A DNA stretch of 64,000 bases, taken from Alkalinema sp. CACIAM 70d (GTDB taxonomy: Bacteria > Cyanobacteriota > Cyanobacteriia > Leptolyngbyales > Leptolyngbyaceae). The stretch spans positions 1 to 64,000 of the forward strand of contig MUGG01000058.1 in assembly GCA_002148405.1 (NCBI GenBank). The letters run 5' to 3'. Below are positions 1-12,788 of the stretch, piece by piece. Below the pieces are notes generated by a model. The model ran no database searches. It was not told where the DNA came from and worked only from the letters and a program-made list of their open reading frames with translations. Each line of letters begins with the position of its first letter. Position 1 is the stretch's first letter. Both the position numbers and the translations under genes were made by a program.

Positions 1-36
1 CGATCGTTTTCTCTATTAAGAGAACGATCGCGCTTT
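1..36 (-). terminator. Hairpin downstream of groEL, possible terminator
   Basis: An imperfect inverted repeat has arms CGATCGTT..CTCT and AGAGAACGATCG around an ATTA loop, with a 2-nt bulge. It lies just past the groEL stop on the minus strand. Any U-tract would be outside the window, so terminator function is inferred only from position. CGATCG is over-represented here, so part of the symmetry could be chance. Confidence 0.35.
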
Positions 37-84
37 TTGCGATTCACGGATTGCTATTACCTAGACGGGCAACGACACCAGGGA

Positions 85-2679
<2,595 letters not shown>

Positions 2680-3969
2680 ATGTCAAAGTTTTACAGTCAA
2701 AAGATCACCCCGATGCCCATGCCGGAAAGCATCAATGTTGTGGATCTGGTTGATCAGTATTTCACCGCCTACAACTCAGCACGACTCCGGGAAACCTGCC
2801 AGTTGTTAGCGCGGCAAGTCTTTCAACCAGGAGTGACCGTTGGGCTGAGTTTGTCAGGGGCTTTAACGCCTGCAGGATTTGGGGTGTCCGCGATCGCGCC
2901 GTTGATGCGAGCTGGCTTTATTGATTGGATTATCAGCACAGGGGCTAATCTATACCACGACATGCACTATGGCCTCGGCTTGGCTCTCTATGCTAGCAAT
3001 CCCTTTGTGGATGATGTGAAACTTCGGCAAGAAGGTCGCATTCGCATTTACGACATTGTGTTTGACTATGACGTACTGCTCAGTACTGATGCCTTTGTGC
3101 GTCAGATCCTCCAGGCAGAACCCTTCCAGAAACGCATGGGTACAGCGGAATTTCATTACCTTTTAGGGAAATACGTGTATGAAATTGAGCAGCAGGTGGG
3201 GGTGCAACAGCCGTCGCTGCTGTCCACGGCCTATGAATGTGGCGTGCCGATCTACACCTCTTCTCCAGGGGACAGTTCCATCGGTATGAATGTGGCAGCA
3301 GTGGCGCTGGATGGCAATGGCCTGTTTATCGATCCTATGATTGATGTCAATGAAACTGCTGCGATCGCCTATGCCGCAAGACACACGGAATCTGGGGACG
3401 TAGGCAAAAGTGCTGCCATTATCCTGGGGGGTGGCAGTCCCAAAAACTTTCTTCTGCAAACCCAGCCCCAGTTGCATGAAGTCCTGGGATTAGAAGAACG
3501 AGGCCATGATTTCTTTATTCAGATTACCGATGCGCGACCGGATACGGGGGGGCTGTCCGGGGCAACGCCCAGTGAAGCGGTCAGTTGGGGCAAGGTTGAT
3601 CCCGAAGAGTTGCCCAGCGCGATCGTATGCTATACCGACAGCACGATCGCCCTGCCCATCATGACGGCTTATACGCTGAACCAGAGTGCGCCTCGGCCTC
3701 TGAAACGACTGTACGATCGCCGTGAAGCCATGATGGTTGAACTACGCCGAGACTATCAGGCAGCCAAAACAGCAACAAACAACCCAGCCAAGATTACAGC
3801 AAAAAAACCGGCCACAACCTCGATAGAGTCCCAATCCCCCACCGCCTTGCCGTTAGAGAAAGTTACTGAGGGTACAAAAGTCGCTGAAAAAGTTGCTGAA
3901 AAATCCCCAGCTAAGGGGGTTGAAAAACCCATTGCAACCTATCCCTGTGGGACACCCATCCGACGGTAG
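2680..3969 (+). CDS. speY: Deoxyhypusine synthase-like protein, probable homospermidine synthase
   Basis: A 429-residue member of the deoxyhypusine synthase (DHS) fold, an NAD-dependent aminobutyl transferase that uses spermidine. The active-site segment EAVSWGK is intact at about residues 299-305, so the catalytic lysine (human DHS Lys329) is Lys305. [10 protein letters not shown] (about 85-94) and SSPGDSSIG (194-202) match the NAD and spermidine regions. Bacteria lack the eIF5A substrate of true DHS. Related cyanobacterial proteins (SpeY of Anabaena) are needed to make homospermidine, so that is the likeliest role. The last 70 residues are a Lys/Ala/Pro/Thr-rich tail that DHS does not need. 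The gene stands alone. Symbol assigned by family resemblance only. Confidence 0.8.
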   Translation: MSKFYSQKITPMPMPESINVVDLVDQYFTAYNSARLRETCQLLARQVFQPGVTVGLSLSGALTPAGFGVSAIAPLMRAGFIDWIISTGANLYHDMHYGLGLALYASNPFVDDVKLRQEGRIRIYDIVFDYDVLLSTDAFVRQILQAEPFQKRMGTAEFHYLLGKYVYEIEQQVGVQQPSLLSTAYECGVPIYTSSPGDSSIGMNVAAVALDGNGLFIDPMIDVNETAAIAYAARHTESGDVGKSAAIILGGGSPKNFLLQTQPQLHEVLGLEERGHDFFIQITDARPDTGGLSGATPSEAVSWGKVDPEELPSAIVCYTDSTIALPIMTAYTLNQSAPRPLKRLYDRREAMMVELRRDYQAAKTATNNPAKITAKKPATTSIESQSPTALPLEKVTEGTKVAEKVAEKSPAKGVEKPIATYPCGTPIRR

Positions 3970-4529
3970 CGATCGCGGGATTGAATCGGGCAATCTTTTC
4001 AAGAGTAAGTTAAAAGCGATCTAGGAGCTTGCCCGTCTTTCTCTTTTTACAAGCGCTCTTGCGTTCTTTTTGCGCCAATGTATTCTTTCTGCACTTATTC
4101 TTTTTGCGCTAATGGCTACTTACCAATACCACTGACCGATATTGGAGTGGAATATGGCTAAGAAGATGACTGGAAATGATACGAGGCAAGGATCGGGCAA
4201 CTCGATCGTTCTGTGCTTAATTGAGCTTTTTGTAAATCTTATCAATGGTATAGCTATTTCTAATCAGACTCTTGTTCTAATCCGTTCGGTGACGGGGAGT
4301 TCTACCACTAGAGATCGATCGTTCTTAGCCCCTATCAGTGTAGGCAGGTCTCTTATTGCCCACGTTTCGGACATTCCCCTCGATCGAGGGCGATCGATCC
4401 CTGAAAAATAAAGTTCAAGAGAAGTTGATAAAGAAATATATCTTGATTATTACAATAGGTAACATTATCTATTAAGCTCAATAACCCGTTTCCTCCTCCT
4501 CTTTCACAGTTACATCAGCGAAGGTCAAC
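3970..4529. other. Spacer before type II NADH dehydrogenase
   Basis: About 560 bp. An 89-codon open frame (4142-4411, plus) has no recognisable family and several CGATCG motifs, and I do not accept it as a gene. The right end carries the candidate ndb promoter. Confidence 0.4.
4443..4471 (+). promoter_or_regulatory. Candidate sigma-70-type promoter for NDH-2
   Basis: TTGATT (4443-4448) and TATCTA (4466-4471) are separated by 17 bp, close to TTGACA/TATAAT, and lie 59 bp before the ATG. The motif is short and could be chance in an AT-rich stretch. Confidence 0.35.
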
Positions 4530-5870
4530 ATGGCAGACACTCCGGCTCGGCAGCGTGTAGTGATTATTGGTGGTGGCTTTGGGGGACTCTACACCGCAAA
4601 GGCGCTGGGCAGTACCCAATTTGAAGTCACCCTCATTGACAAGCGGAACTTTCACCTGTTCCAGCCGCTGCTCTATCAAGTTGCAACGGGGACGCTGTCT
4701 CCGGCAGATATTTCTTCGCCGCTGCGGGCGATCGTCAGTAAGCACAAAAACGTGCGGGTGTTGATGGACGAGGCGATCGATATTGACCCCGTGGCCCAAA
4801 AGGTGATTTTGAAAAGCCAAGAGATTGAGTACGACAAGCTCATTGTGGCGACTGGAGCGAGTCATCACTACTTTGGCAATGATCAATGGAAGGATGTGGC
4901 ACCGGGCTTGAAAACGATCGAAGATGCGATCGAAATGCGGCGGCGGATCTTTTCGGCCTTTGAAGCGGCGGAGAAGGAGACTGATCCGGCTCTACGGCGG
5001 GCTTGGTTGACCTTTGTGATTGTGGGTGCAGGGCCTGCGGGGGTGGAACTGGCCGGGGCGATCGCTGATTTGGCCTTTAAGACGATAAAGGATGATTTCC
5101 ATCATATCGATCCGACGGAAACCCAGGTGGTTTTGCTGGAAGGGCTCGATCGAGTGCTGCCACCCTATCCCCCGGAACTGTCTCAGAAAGCTCATGTTGC
5201 CTTGGAACGGTTAGGCGTTAACGTCCAAGTCAGCACCCGCGTCACCAATATTGAAGAGGGCGCAGTGACAGTTCTCCAGGGCGAAGACTCCAAGACCATT
5301 CCCGCAAAAACGGTTCTTTGGGCAGCTGGGGTAAAAGCGTCTCCGATCGGTAAAGTCTTGGAAGAACGTGCCGGAGCCACCCTCGATCGAGTCGGTCGGG
5401 TAATGGTTCAACCGGATCTGAGCCTCGCTTCTCAGCCCAATATTTACGTGATTGGCGACTTGGCTAATTTTTCCCACCAAGGAGATAAACCCTTACCCGG
5501 TGTGGCAGCAGTGGCAATGCAGGAAGGTGAATATGTCTCCGATCTACTGCAAGCCCAGGCAAAAGGCGCAACCTTACCTGCATTCAAATACACCGATTTA
5601 GGCAGCATGGCCGTCATTGGCGATAACGAAGCTGTAGTAGACATGGGCTTTATCAAGTTCTCCGGGTTCTTTGCTTGGTTGGCTTGGGTCGTGGTTCACA
5701 TTTACTATCTCATTGAAGTCGATAACAAGATTGTTGTGATGACCCAGTGGGCTTGGAACTATTTCACCCGAAGTCGGGGTGCGCGGATTATTACCGGGAC
5801 GGATTTGCAAGTGGTTGCTGATTCTATGGATAGTGCAGAAGAAAAAGTCCCTGCCCTATCTGGGAAGTAA
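4530..5870 (+). CDS. ndb: Type II NAD(P)H dehydrogenase (NDH-2)
   Basis: A single-subunit, non-proton-pumping FAD enzyme of 446 residues that moves electrons from NAD(P)H to quinone on the membrane face. Two Rossmann motifs are visible: VIIGGGFGG at residues 11-19 for FAD, and VIVGAGPAGVELAG near 163-176 for NAD(P)H. The VIGDLA segment near 310, with the quinone-site region following, is typical. The C-terminal part (about 385-430) is rich in Trp/Tyr/Phe and basic residues and matches the amphipathic membrane anchor of the family. Length is normal. The gene stands alone between a candidate promoter and a clear terminator. Which of the several cyanobacterial Ndb paralogues this is cannot be told from the sequence. 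Confidence 0.9.
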   Translation: MADTPARQRVVIIGGGFGGLYTAKALGSTQFEVTLIDKRNFHLFQPLLYQVATGTLSPADISSPLRAIVSKHKNVRVLMDEAIDIDPVAQKVILKSQEIEYDKLIVATGASHHYFGNDQWKDVAPGLKTIEDAIEMRRRIFSAFEAAEKETDPALRRAWLTFVIVGAGPAGVELAGAIADLAFKTIKDDFHHIDPTETQVVLLEGLDRVLPPYPPELSQKAHVALERLGVNVQVSTRVTNIEEGAVTVLQGEDSKTIPAKTVLWAAGVKASPIGKVLEERAGATLDRVGRVMVQPDLSLASQPNIYVIGDLANFSHQGDKPLPGVAAVAMQEGEYVSDLLQAQAKGATLPAFKYTDLGSMAVIGDNEAVVDMGFIKFSGFFAWLAWVVVHIYYLIEVDNKIVVMTQWAWNYFTRSRGARIITGTDLQVVADSMDSAEEKVPALSGK

Positions 5871-5919
5871 TGGACACCAAGCCAGTCTTCTCAACCTTTC
5901 AAATTGAAAACTCACATTT

Positions 5920-5957
5920 AAAACAGAGTACTCCAGGAGCGGAATACTCTGTTTTTT
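5920..5957 (+). terminator. Rho-independent terminator of NDH-2 gene
   Basis: The stem CAGAGTACTCC / GGAATACTCTG has one mismatch and a short loop, followed by TTTTTT. It begins 50 bp after the stop codon. Confidence 0.85.
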
Positions 5958-6029
5958 GTTGGTTTTGTAGCAAGTTGATAGGGGCGGTGGGTTTTGTGGA
6001 GGTGTGATCTACACCTTGTGATCTACAAC

Positions 6030-7130
6030 TCAAGCTTTCGGGGCTTGCAGCATTTGCTGAACTGTCCACCACCAAAGATTGCGATTATTCATCCGTTGCC
6101 AATACCAATATTCACAGCCCCAGAGAAGAACAGTGTTGTAATTCATCGTTGCTAACGTATGCACCAACGATCGCATGCGAGGCGGCGTTGCACTGGGATA
6201 GTGGGGCTTATCCATTGCAACCAATTTCTGCGGTTCCCAGGGTTCTGCCTGGGCTTCTGCCACCCATGCTTCGCGATTAGAAACTTGAATACGATTTTGC
6301 CATTGTTGTAACTGCTGCCAAAATTCCGGAGTCGGTTCTAGATAAGCACCGGAATTGCCCGCTGGGACTTTGGTATAGACATTAAACCCGATCGCGTTTC
6401 CTGTCACCAGACTGTTGAGAAACGCAGGTTCATCTTCTTCCAACTTCGGACTGGGGAGATGAATCGCATTCGTGAGTAAAATGCGTTGCTGCCCCCAAAG
6501 TCGCGATCGTACTAGGGCTACTTCTCGACTGACAAATTCCGGACTCAGGAAGCGTCCCCCGGCAATTTCCAACTGAGTAAACGGCTCGTTTTCCACTTGC
6601 CAGTATTTGATGGCAGGGGCATAGCGGCAGTGATTCACCACCGCATTCACGAAGTTCAGGGCCAATTCTGCTACGGCTGGGCTCCGTTGATCAAGCGGTT
6701 GATTGCCAGCCCCCGTTTCATAGCGATCGCTGACCCATTGCGGAAAATGGAACTCCGGCCATCGCGGAACCTTCATTCCTACGGCTAGGACAACATCAAC
6801 TTTATGATCACGACATTGTTCTAAGAACCAATCAAGTTGAGAGAAGTTAAACTGATTTTCTTGGGGTTGAATTTCATTCCAATAGGCACAGAGACGAATC
6901 CGATCGAGACCAAGCCGACAAATTTCCTGAAATGCTTTACGCACATCTAGCCCCATGTAGCTGCATTGCAACTGACTAAAGGTCGTTCCCAGGTAGGGAG
7001 GTCGTTTGTTGCGATTCAACATGGGTGCAAGAGTCGCACTAGCGGGATCACGGAACGCGAAGGGCAACAGGCTGGCCGCACTAAACAGGAGAAGATTGCG
7101 CCGGGTGGTTTGAGAGGTTCGTAAAATCAC
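6030..7130 (-). CDS. Secreted cellulase-superfamily glycoside hydrolase
   Basis: A 366-residue TIM-barrel glycosidase of the GH5/GH39/GH42-like clan. The N-terminus TTRRNLLLFSAA followed by a hydrophobic run looks like a twin-arginine or Sec signal. The acid/base motif is WQVENEP, with Glu182 in the NEP position. A second acidic motif, AEAQAEPW (Glu292 or Glu296), sits where the strand-7 nucleophile is expected. The C-terminal LLWGCEYWYWQ is the strand-8 aromatic segment. Substrate cannot be deduced. The next gene on the same strand starts about 90 bp upstream of it, so co-transcription is possible. Confidence 0.75.
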   Translation of the reverse strand: MILRTSQTTRRNLLLFSAASLLPFAFRDPASATLAPMLNRNKRPPYLGTTFSQLQCSYMGLDVRKAFQEICRLGLDRIRLCAYWNEIQPQENQFNFSQLDWFLEQCRDHKVDVVLAVGMKVPRWPEFHFPQWVSDRYETGAGNQPLDQRSPAVAELALNFVNAVVNHCRYAPAIKYWQVENEPFTQLEIAGGRFLSPEFVSREVALVRSRLWGQQRILLTNAIHLPSPKLEEDEPAFLNSLVTGNAIGFNVYTKVPAGNSGAYLEPTPEFWQQLQQWQNRIQVSNREAWVAEAQAEPWEPQKLVAMDKPHYPSATPPRMRSLVHTLATMNYNTVLLWGCEYWYWQRMNNRNLWWWTVQQMLQAPKA

Positions 7131-7217
7131 AATTGTACTAGCACAGAAGGATTGAGCATTTATTGTCCCTCATTTCTTCAATAGTATTGGAATATTGGAA
7201 TAATTCATTGAGGTAGC

Positions 7218-8336
7218 TCATTCAGATAGCTCATCTAAGGAACTTAAATCCTGTTCAACTACTCCTGTAGGCTGAATCCGATCGAGGATAATGGTCGGTG
7301 CATTGAGACTGAGCAATGCATCGATCGTGCACTTAATCGTTCCTGCGATCGGAACTGCAATAAATACCCCAAGGATTCCTCCCACTTGCAGTCCGATCAA
7401 TAAAGAAATAATGATCCAAATCGGATTGAGACCTGTAAAATCCCCCATAATTTTAGGGGCAATTAAATTGTCACGAATTTGCTGCAAAATAGTTGCTGAA
7501 ACCATTACCCAGAAAGCCATCCAGAAATCCTGAAACAGCACCAATAAGCTTACCGAGCCAATTCCTAAAGCGGCACCAATGAAAGGAATCAGCTCTGCAA
7601 TTCCAATGAGTAAAGCAAATAGGAGTGCGAAAGGAACTTGCAACCCAAAAAAGATTGGAATCAGGGTCACTACCATGAATAAGGCTAGGGCAACCTGACT
7701 GAGGAAAAAATTATGGAAATTGAGCCGCAGTGAGGAACTAAAGGGAATTGCAAATTTGGGTGGCAGGAGATTCATCAGTCCTGCCCATAGCTGTTCTCCA
7801 TACAGCAGCATATAAGACGCTAGGACAATCACTAAAATAGTATCAACAAAGCCAGATACCGTTCCTAGGGCAATTCCTAAGGCTTGCGGAGCCAAATCCT
7901 TTAACTGATTTTCAACTTGGGTACTTAAACGTAGACTAAAGCCTTCCAAATCTAGAGGTAAGTTACGACTTTTTGCCCATAGATCCAGCATTTCTACGTT
8001 ATGACGACTCGCATTAAGCCAATCTGGAATATTTTTGAAAAGCTGACTCATCTGGCTGACCACGATCGGAATCAGCGTCAACCCTACGATCGCTAAAATG
8101 GCCACCGTAATCAACAACACAATCATTACAGCAGGGATGCGCCGCACCCGAACCCGTTCAAAAAAACGAACTGGATAATCTAATAAAAACGCTAGAATTG
8201 CCGACAGGGTCACTAAGGTAACTAGATGGCGAAAATAATTCATCAGCCATCCTAAAATGAAGACATTTAATGCCCCGATCGGCACTAGCAAGCCTAGAAA
8301 CAACAATCGCTGCAAATCACGGGAAGGGCTAGCCAT
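7218..8336 (-). CDS. AI-2E family transporter (PerM/YdiK type)
   Basis: A 372-residue polytopic membrane protein of the AI-2 exporter/PerM family, with paired N-terminal helices, a soluble middle segment (about 80-150) and a block of C-terminal helices. The conserved C-terminal motifs ELIPFIGAALG and GLNPIWIIISLLIG are clear. Substrates of cyanobacterial members are unknown; the name comes from E. coli TqsA. It lies 35 bp downstream of the DUF3153 gene, suggesting one transcript. Confidence 0.88.
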   Translation of the reverse strand: MASPSRDLQRLLFLGLLVPIGALNVFILGWLMNYFRHLVTLVTLSAILAFLLDYPVRFFERVRVRRIPAVMIVLLITVAILAIVGLTLIPIVVSQMSQLFKNIPDWLNASRHNVEMLDLWAKSRNLPLDLEGFSLRLSTQVENQLKDLAPQALGIALGTVSGFVDTILVIVLASYMLLYGEQLWAGLMNLLPPKFAIPFSSSLRLNFHNFFLSQVALALFMVVTLIPIFFGLQVPFALLFALLIGIAELIPFIGAALGIGSVSLLVLFQDFWMAFWVMVSATILQQIRDNLIAPKIMGDFTGLNPIWIIISLLIGLQVGGILGVFIAVPIAGTIKCTIDALLSLNAPTIILDRIQPTGVVEQDLSSLDELSE

Positions 8337-8371
8337 AGTGGATTTTTCTCTTAATTAGCAATCCGGCAAGT

Positions 8372-9139
8372 TCACGAAACCCCTTGACGTTTGCGATAGT
8401 AAATTCCACCGGTCACTAATCCGGCAATCAGCGCAGTGCCCCACCCTAAAGGCATAGGCATCCACACCACCGCTTCAATGTGATTCTTTTTACCAGGTTG
8501 TAATTGCCAGGTGACACCTTTCTGGCCATCGGTTTCACCCTCTTGGCTCCCCTTAGGAATTGGCGTTGATTTTTGACCACCTGCCCCCCATGGCCCTGTC
8601 ACCCCTAGGGATAAATCAAACATCTGTTCCGGATTCAACAAAGTATCACTGCCCGTTTCTGGCAAGCTTAGGGCTGTTAAATCCACATCAAAGGCCAAAC
8701 GATCGCGCTCAAACAAGAGTAAATTACTCTGCTTCACTTGCAAGTTGGAGACGATTTCTGGAAGAGTTGTGCTGTCTCCGGTTTGAGCTTTTGCTGAGGG
8801 GGTAAAAAATTGATTGAATTTTTGCTCTAAATCCTTAGCGCTATTAAATGGAATCGCAATTTCCACATCCTGGCGGGACAGGCGTTTCATCTGTCCTCGA
8901 ACTTTGCGAGCTTGGGTTTCCAGTTGGCTCAGCCATGATTGTGCAGCAGCAGTTCCCAATCCTTCTAGATGAATTGTTTGGGTAACGGTTCCCTCATTTG
9001 GACTGTCAAAGGCAATGCCCAGTTGATAGTCCACACAGCCTGTCAAACAAATGCAGACTAAACACAGTGTACTGAGGAGCCGAAAGGGTCGGAATAGGGA
9101 GGCGATCGCCGCTTTTAAACGAGACATTTGCAAAACCAT
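8372..9139 (-). CDS. DUF3153-type lipoprotein
   Basis: A 255-residue exported lipoprotein. The N-terminal hydrophobic stretch ends in the lipobox LTGC (Cys35), and a second hydrophobic segment near residues 228-245 is followed by basic residues (YYRKRQ). Together these suggest a periplasmic domain held by a lipid and a C-terminal helix. It matches the cyanobacterial DUF3153 family, of unknown function. An alternative ATG lies four codons downstream. It sits immediately upstream of the AI-2E-type transporter gene. Confidence 0.75.
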   Translation of the reverse strand: MVLQMSRLKAAIASLFRPFRLLSTLCLVCICLTGCVDYQLGIAFDSPNEGTVTQTIHLEGLGTAAAQSWLSQLETQARKVRGQMKRLSRQDVEIAIPFNSAKDLEQKFNQFFTPSAKAQTGDSTTLPEIVSNLQVKQSNLLLFERDRLAFDVDLTALSLPETGSDTLLNPEQMFDLSLGVTGPWGAGGQKSTPIPKGSQEGETDGQKGVTWQLQPGKKNHIEAVVWMPMPLGWGTALIAGLVTGGIYYRKRQGVS

Positions 9140-9290
9140 GACTATCCAACGGGCAGTGATTCAATGGGTATCTATAGGGAATAGGTTAGCAGGAGAACGC
9201 AGCCTACGCCGTTTCCCTCAATGTAAAGCTAACCTATCTTCTCAAGCTACTCTAACCCAACCCGTCGGCCAGCCTCCCAACCCCTGACCA

Positions 9291-9872
9291 TCACTGCACT
9301 CCTAGCCACAGCAAACTACAAACCACGAATAGGGCAGCCCCCAAAGCGAACCATAACGATCGCTCATCTCCCATTTCAACTTTACTCGGATCCGTAGGTT
9401 CCGGAATTTGGTAGCCGGGGGTTTCCGCAGGCGGTTTGGGCGTGGTGGGCACAAACTTGGACGCACTCCAGTTACGCTCATCGTTGCCGTCGATCGTTTC
9501 CAAATCGGGAATTTCCGTCAGCCATTCAGACTTCATGCGCAACTTGGGGGCTTCCAGAATATAGAGCAACCGTTTGGCCTGCTTGCGGGTTTCATAGTCC
9601 GGGTGCTGCTTTACCAGCTGACAGAGCTCCAACGCCTGAGATCGCTCTCCTGCAGCTTCGTAGGCAGTAATCAGCCAAATTTGCACACTGCCCTGCAAAG
9701 CTGTACCGCGATCGCACAATGCTCGGGCCTTTTCTAAGGCTTGAATCGAGGCGCGATAGTCCCCTCTTTCAAATGCTTGTTTCCCTAACTGGAAGGATTC
9801 TAGAACGAACTCGTGTTGCTCTGGAGTCACGATGGTTGAACTGGATACCGTTAATTTTCCATTGAACCTCAC
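9291..9872 (-). CDS. TPR-containing protein with C-terminal membrane anchor
   Basis: A 193-residue protein. Residues about 25-105 form two or three degenerate TPR-like helical pairs (QLGKQAFERGDYRASIQALE; AYEAAGERSQALELCQLV). A Pro-rich linker follows, then one hydrophobic helix at the very C-terminus (ALGAALFVVCSLLWLGV). This suggests a tail-anchored scaffold facing the cytosol. No enzymatic motif is seen. It follows the kinase and glgC genes on the same strand. Confidence 0.65.
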   Translation of the reverse strand: MRFNGKLTVSSSTIVTPEQHEFVLESFQLGKQAFERGDYRASIQALEKARALCDRGTALQGSVQIWLITAYEAAGERSQALELCQLVKQHPDYETRKQAKRLLYILEAPKLRMKSEWLTEIPDLETIDGNDERNWSASKFVPTTPKPPAETPGYQIPEPTDPSKVEMGDERSLWFALGAALFVVCSLLWLGVQ

Positions 9873-9969
9873 AGCCTACCCTTGAAGATTCGGCTGCGCT
9901 TTTCTCAGTCTAAAGTGACCTGCCAAGGACAACAAGCAGACTGACCTTCCTGAATGGATAGGGATTTCT

Positions 9970-10530
9970 CTATTCCCCAACCGTCAGATTCGAGTAACTG
10001 CCGTAGCAGTTATCCCAGATCAGCAGTTGATCGAATCCATCTTCCATGCGAGGAGGAGCACCGTAGAGTCGGCGGGCCATGCGTTCAATCACAGCTTTTG
10101 GAACTTGGCGCGAGCGGGCTTGATTTCGGTCTAAACAAATTTGCAAGGGTGTTGCGACCCACAGTCCTACCACCGTCTCAAATCCGCATTTACGCGCGAG
10201 GGCGATCGCAGCTCGACGCTGTTTTCGCACAGCATTAGTTGCGTCAAAAATCGCGCCAGCCTCTTCCCCGACTGCAATATCCGCTGCGGCTTGCAAAAAC
10301 TGCTGCCGAACTTCCAACCAAATTTTTAGCCATGGCCCTTGAATGCACTCATCCCCAAAAAGTTGCGCCCGGATCCCATCAGTAGAGATGACCCGAGCGC
10401 TGGGGATTTGGTAGACGAGTTGATCCGCGATTGTAGATTTACCGCTTCCAGGCAGACCCACCAACAGCAGCAATAACGGCTGCTGCACGGGGGGACTGCT
10501 TAAAATTTTAGGGAGATCGGCCAAATTCAT
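9970..10530 (-). CDS. P-loop kinase of the polynucleotide-kinase/zeta-like type
   Basis: A 186-residue single-domain ATPase. The Walker A motif GLPGSGKST is at about residues 25-33, followed by STDGIRAQLFGD as the substrate-side acidic loop and DATNA as the Walker B-like element. An arginine-rich lid is at DRNQARSRQVP. This order matches AAA_33-type kinases. Substrate is unknown. It starts 36 bp after the glgC stop codon, so it may be the second gene of a glgC transcript. Confidence 0.75.
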   Translation of the reverse strand: MNLADLPKILSSPPVQQPLLLLLVGLPGSGKSTIADQLVYQIPSARVISTDGIRAQLFGDECIQGPWLKIWLEVRQQFLQAAADIAVGEEAGAIFDATNAVRKQRRAAIALARKCGFETVVGLWVATPLQICLDRNQARSRQVPKAVIERMARRLYGAPPRMEDGFDQLLIWDNCYGSYSNLTVGE

Positions 10531-10566
10531 CGATCAACCCAACTCATTAGAGGAGTGATCGACCCG

Positions 10567-11862
10567 TTAGATAATCGTGCCATCAGGAATAATGGCATTT
10601 TTCAGCACTACGACAATGCCGCTGCGGATGTAGAACCCAAGATTTTCCCGGTTAGCTTCTTCCACCCGATCCTTATTGACAATCTGCACGTTACAACCAA
10701 TGTGAACATTTTTGTCCAAAATGGCACGACGAACGATCGTGTCTTTGCCAATGCCGACGGGAATGTAGTCAGTATGGCAATCCTGGGACTGCTCGCTAAA
10801 AGACTGATAGTAGTCAGCCCCCATGATCATCGTGTCCTCAATGATGCATCCTTCCTCAATCCGCGATCGAACACCGACCACCGAGTGATGGATCCGGCAA
10901 TTTTTCAGGATACAGCCTTCACCAATAATGGATTCGGTCACATGGGTATCCAAGAATTTGCTGGGGGGCAAGTAGCGCTGACGGGTATAGATCGGCGCGT
11001 TTTCGTCGTAGAAGCTGAAGGGAGGACGGGGCTGTTGGGTCAGCGCCAAATTGGAATTGTAGAAGGCTTCGATCGTTCCGATGTCTTCCCAGTAATCGTT
11101 AAATAGGAAAGCTTGGATATTGTGATCTTTGGCTGCATTGGGAATAATTTCCTTCCCGAAGTCGGTAAACTCTGGGTTTTGTCGCAGCAGCTTAATCAAC
11201 ACATCCCGCTTGAAGACATAGATCCCCATGGAGGCAATGTAGGGGGACTCTTGGGCCTCCTCTGCACTCAGCCCCAAGACCGTCGTATCCACTGACATTG
11301 CCTTGAGGGCGTCACCCTTGGGCTTCTCGGAGAAGTCGATCACGCGACCGGAGTTGTCAATTTTCATTAAGCCGAACTCGGAGGCACGGCGCTCATCCAT
11401 GGGCACCACCGAGAGGGTGATATCGGCTCCAGTTTCGCGGTGACGCTCGACAAACTCCCGGTAGTCCATGCGGTAGAGATGATCCCCGGATAGAATCACA
11501 TACTCATCCACATCCCACTCTTGGAAGAGCCAGAGATACTGCCGAACGGCATCCGCTGTTCCCTGGAACCAGTTGGGGTTTTCCGGAGTTTGGTTGGCCG
11601 CGAGCACCTCGACAAATGCCTCACTGGCTCCCAAACCCGAAGCATTGTAGGTTCGAGAAATGTGACGGTTGAGTGAGGCGGAGTTGAATTGCGTTAGAAC
11701 GTAAATCTTGTAGATGTCTGAGTTGATGCAGTTACTAACGGGGATGTCAATCAATCGATACTTACCTGCCAAAGGCACGGCAGGCTTCGCACGCTGCTTG
11801 GTCAGGGGGTACAACCGTGTTCCAGCACCGCCACCTAAAATGATCCCTAAAACTTTTTTCAC
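10567..11862 (-). CDS. glgC: Glucose-1-phosphate adenylyltransferase (ADP-glucose pyrophosphorylase)
   Basis: Makes ADP-glucose from ATP and glucose-1-phosphate, the committed step of glycogen synthesis. The protein is 431 residues, the usual cyanobacterial length. The N-terminal [12 protein letters not shown] nucleotide loop is at residues 9-20, and the nearby basic segment [20 protein letters not shown] is conserved. The GDHLYRMDY metal and substrate loop follows. The C-terminal half is a left-handed beta-helix that ends in [16 protein letters not shown]. In this phylum the enzyme is activated by 3-phosphoglycerate and inhibited by phosphate. It probably leads a short transcript with the kinase gene. 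Confidence 0.97.
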   Translation of the reverse strand: MKKVLGIILGGGAGTRLYPLTKQRAKPAVPLAGKYRLIDIPVSNCINSDIYKIYVLTQFNSASLNRHISRTYNASGLGASEAFVEVLAANQTPENPNWFQGTADAVRQYLWLFQEWDVDEYVILSGDHLYRMDYREFVERHRETGADITLSVVPMDERRASEFGLMKIDNSGRVIDFSEKPKGDALKAMSVDTTVLGLSAEEAQESPYIASMGIYVFKRDVLIKLLRQNPEFTDFGKEIIPNAAKDHNIQAFLFNDYWEDIGTIEAFYNSNLALTQQPRPPFSFYDENAPIYTRQRYLPPSKFLDTHVTESIIGEGCILKNCRIHHSVVGVRSRIEEGCIIEDTMIMGADYYQSFSEQSQDCHTDYIPVGIGKDTIVRRAILDKNVHIGCNVQIVNKDRVEEANRENLGFYIRSGIVVVLKNAIIPDGTII

Positions 11863-12087
11863 GCGAAACCTCTAAAACTTGCCTATCAACTCCCACCAAT
11901 AGTTTCAAACGGTGTGAGATCGTTTGCAAGGGGTTTGGGATACTTTCAGGGATCAATTTTTGTAATGATCGATCGTTGATTTTTGTGTGGAAGTACTTTA
12001 TGTCATCTTCAATACCCTTTTCAACACCACTGGAGAGCCGTCAGGGTTTCAATTGCGAGGATCTCAATCAAGCACCAAACGCTAGTC

Positions 12088-12558
12088 TTAACCAGCATTT
12101 TCAGAGGTTGACTCAGAAAAATTACCCGGCCCAGCTTCTAAACGACGTTTTTCCCGCTTCAATTCTTCTTCCAAAGCTTGTATTTGTTCCCGTCGCGCTT
12201 CTAATTCCAAGGCACGTCGATCGAGCTCCTGACTTTGCAAGGTTAAAGATTGTCGCCACTGTTCTGCCCGTTCTCGCTCTTGGGTAATAAATTCGGGCGT
12301 GATTCCACAGGTCAAATACCGCTGGACAATTTCCAGCACCCAAGTCTTCGCATCGTAAATCCGTAGAATATCTTTGCTGCTAGACGTTTCAACCAACACC
12401 AGCAAATTGGGCGAGAACTTATCGGCTTGGGGACTGGGGAGCAAGGTTTCGCCGGATAACACAGCCCAAGCTTCTTCGGACTCCTGCACAGCAAGCAACT
12501 GAAATCCAGATGTCTCTTCTGGCAAGTCTCTGACGGATACCTGAGCAAGATACAGCAT
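12088..12558 (-). CDS. Cyanobacterial hypothetical protein with C-terminal coiled coil
   Basis: A 156-residue protein that I do not recognise by name. The first 95 residues look globular, with alternating hydrophobic strands (LAQVSVRDLP, LVLVETSSSKDILRIYDAKTW). Residues 100-145 are a strongly charged heptad region rich in Glu, Arg and Gln that should form a coiled coil. No signal or membrane segment. It lies between glgC and valS on the same strand, with more than 200 bp on each side. Confidence 0.65.
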   Translation of the reverse strand: MLYLAQVSVRDLPEETSGFQLLAVQESEEAWAVLSGETLLPSPQADKFSPNLLVLVETSSSKDILRIYDAKTWVLEIVQRYLTCGITPEFITQERERAEQWRQSLTLQSQELDRRALELEARREQIQALEEELKREKRRLEAGPGNFSESTSENAG

Positions 12559-12788
12559 GGCTCGCTTTTAGATAAGGATGAATGAACAAAATCTGAGAAC
12601 TCAGTGCAATAGTACCTTAGTCATCGACAAGAAGAGACAAGGAAGCTTCTCCGCAAAATCAAGCTTTGAACTTAATTTACGATCGACGAGAATTGCCTGG
12701 AAACATGATCCTGGGCAACCCTCACCGATCGTGGCTGCAATAACCTCGCTGCAATAACCTTATAGATTGGTTTTCAAGAAGCGTTAAC

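Noticed and set aside
4142..4411. 89-codon plus frame upstream of NDH-2
   Set aside because: Rich in CGATCG motifs and Ser/Arg-type composition; no ribosome site or family resemblance.
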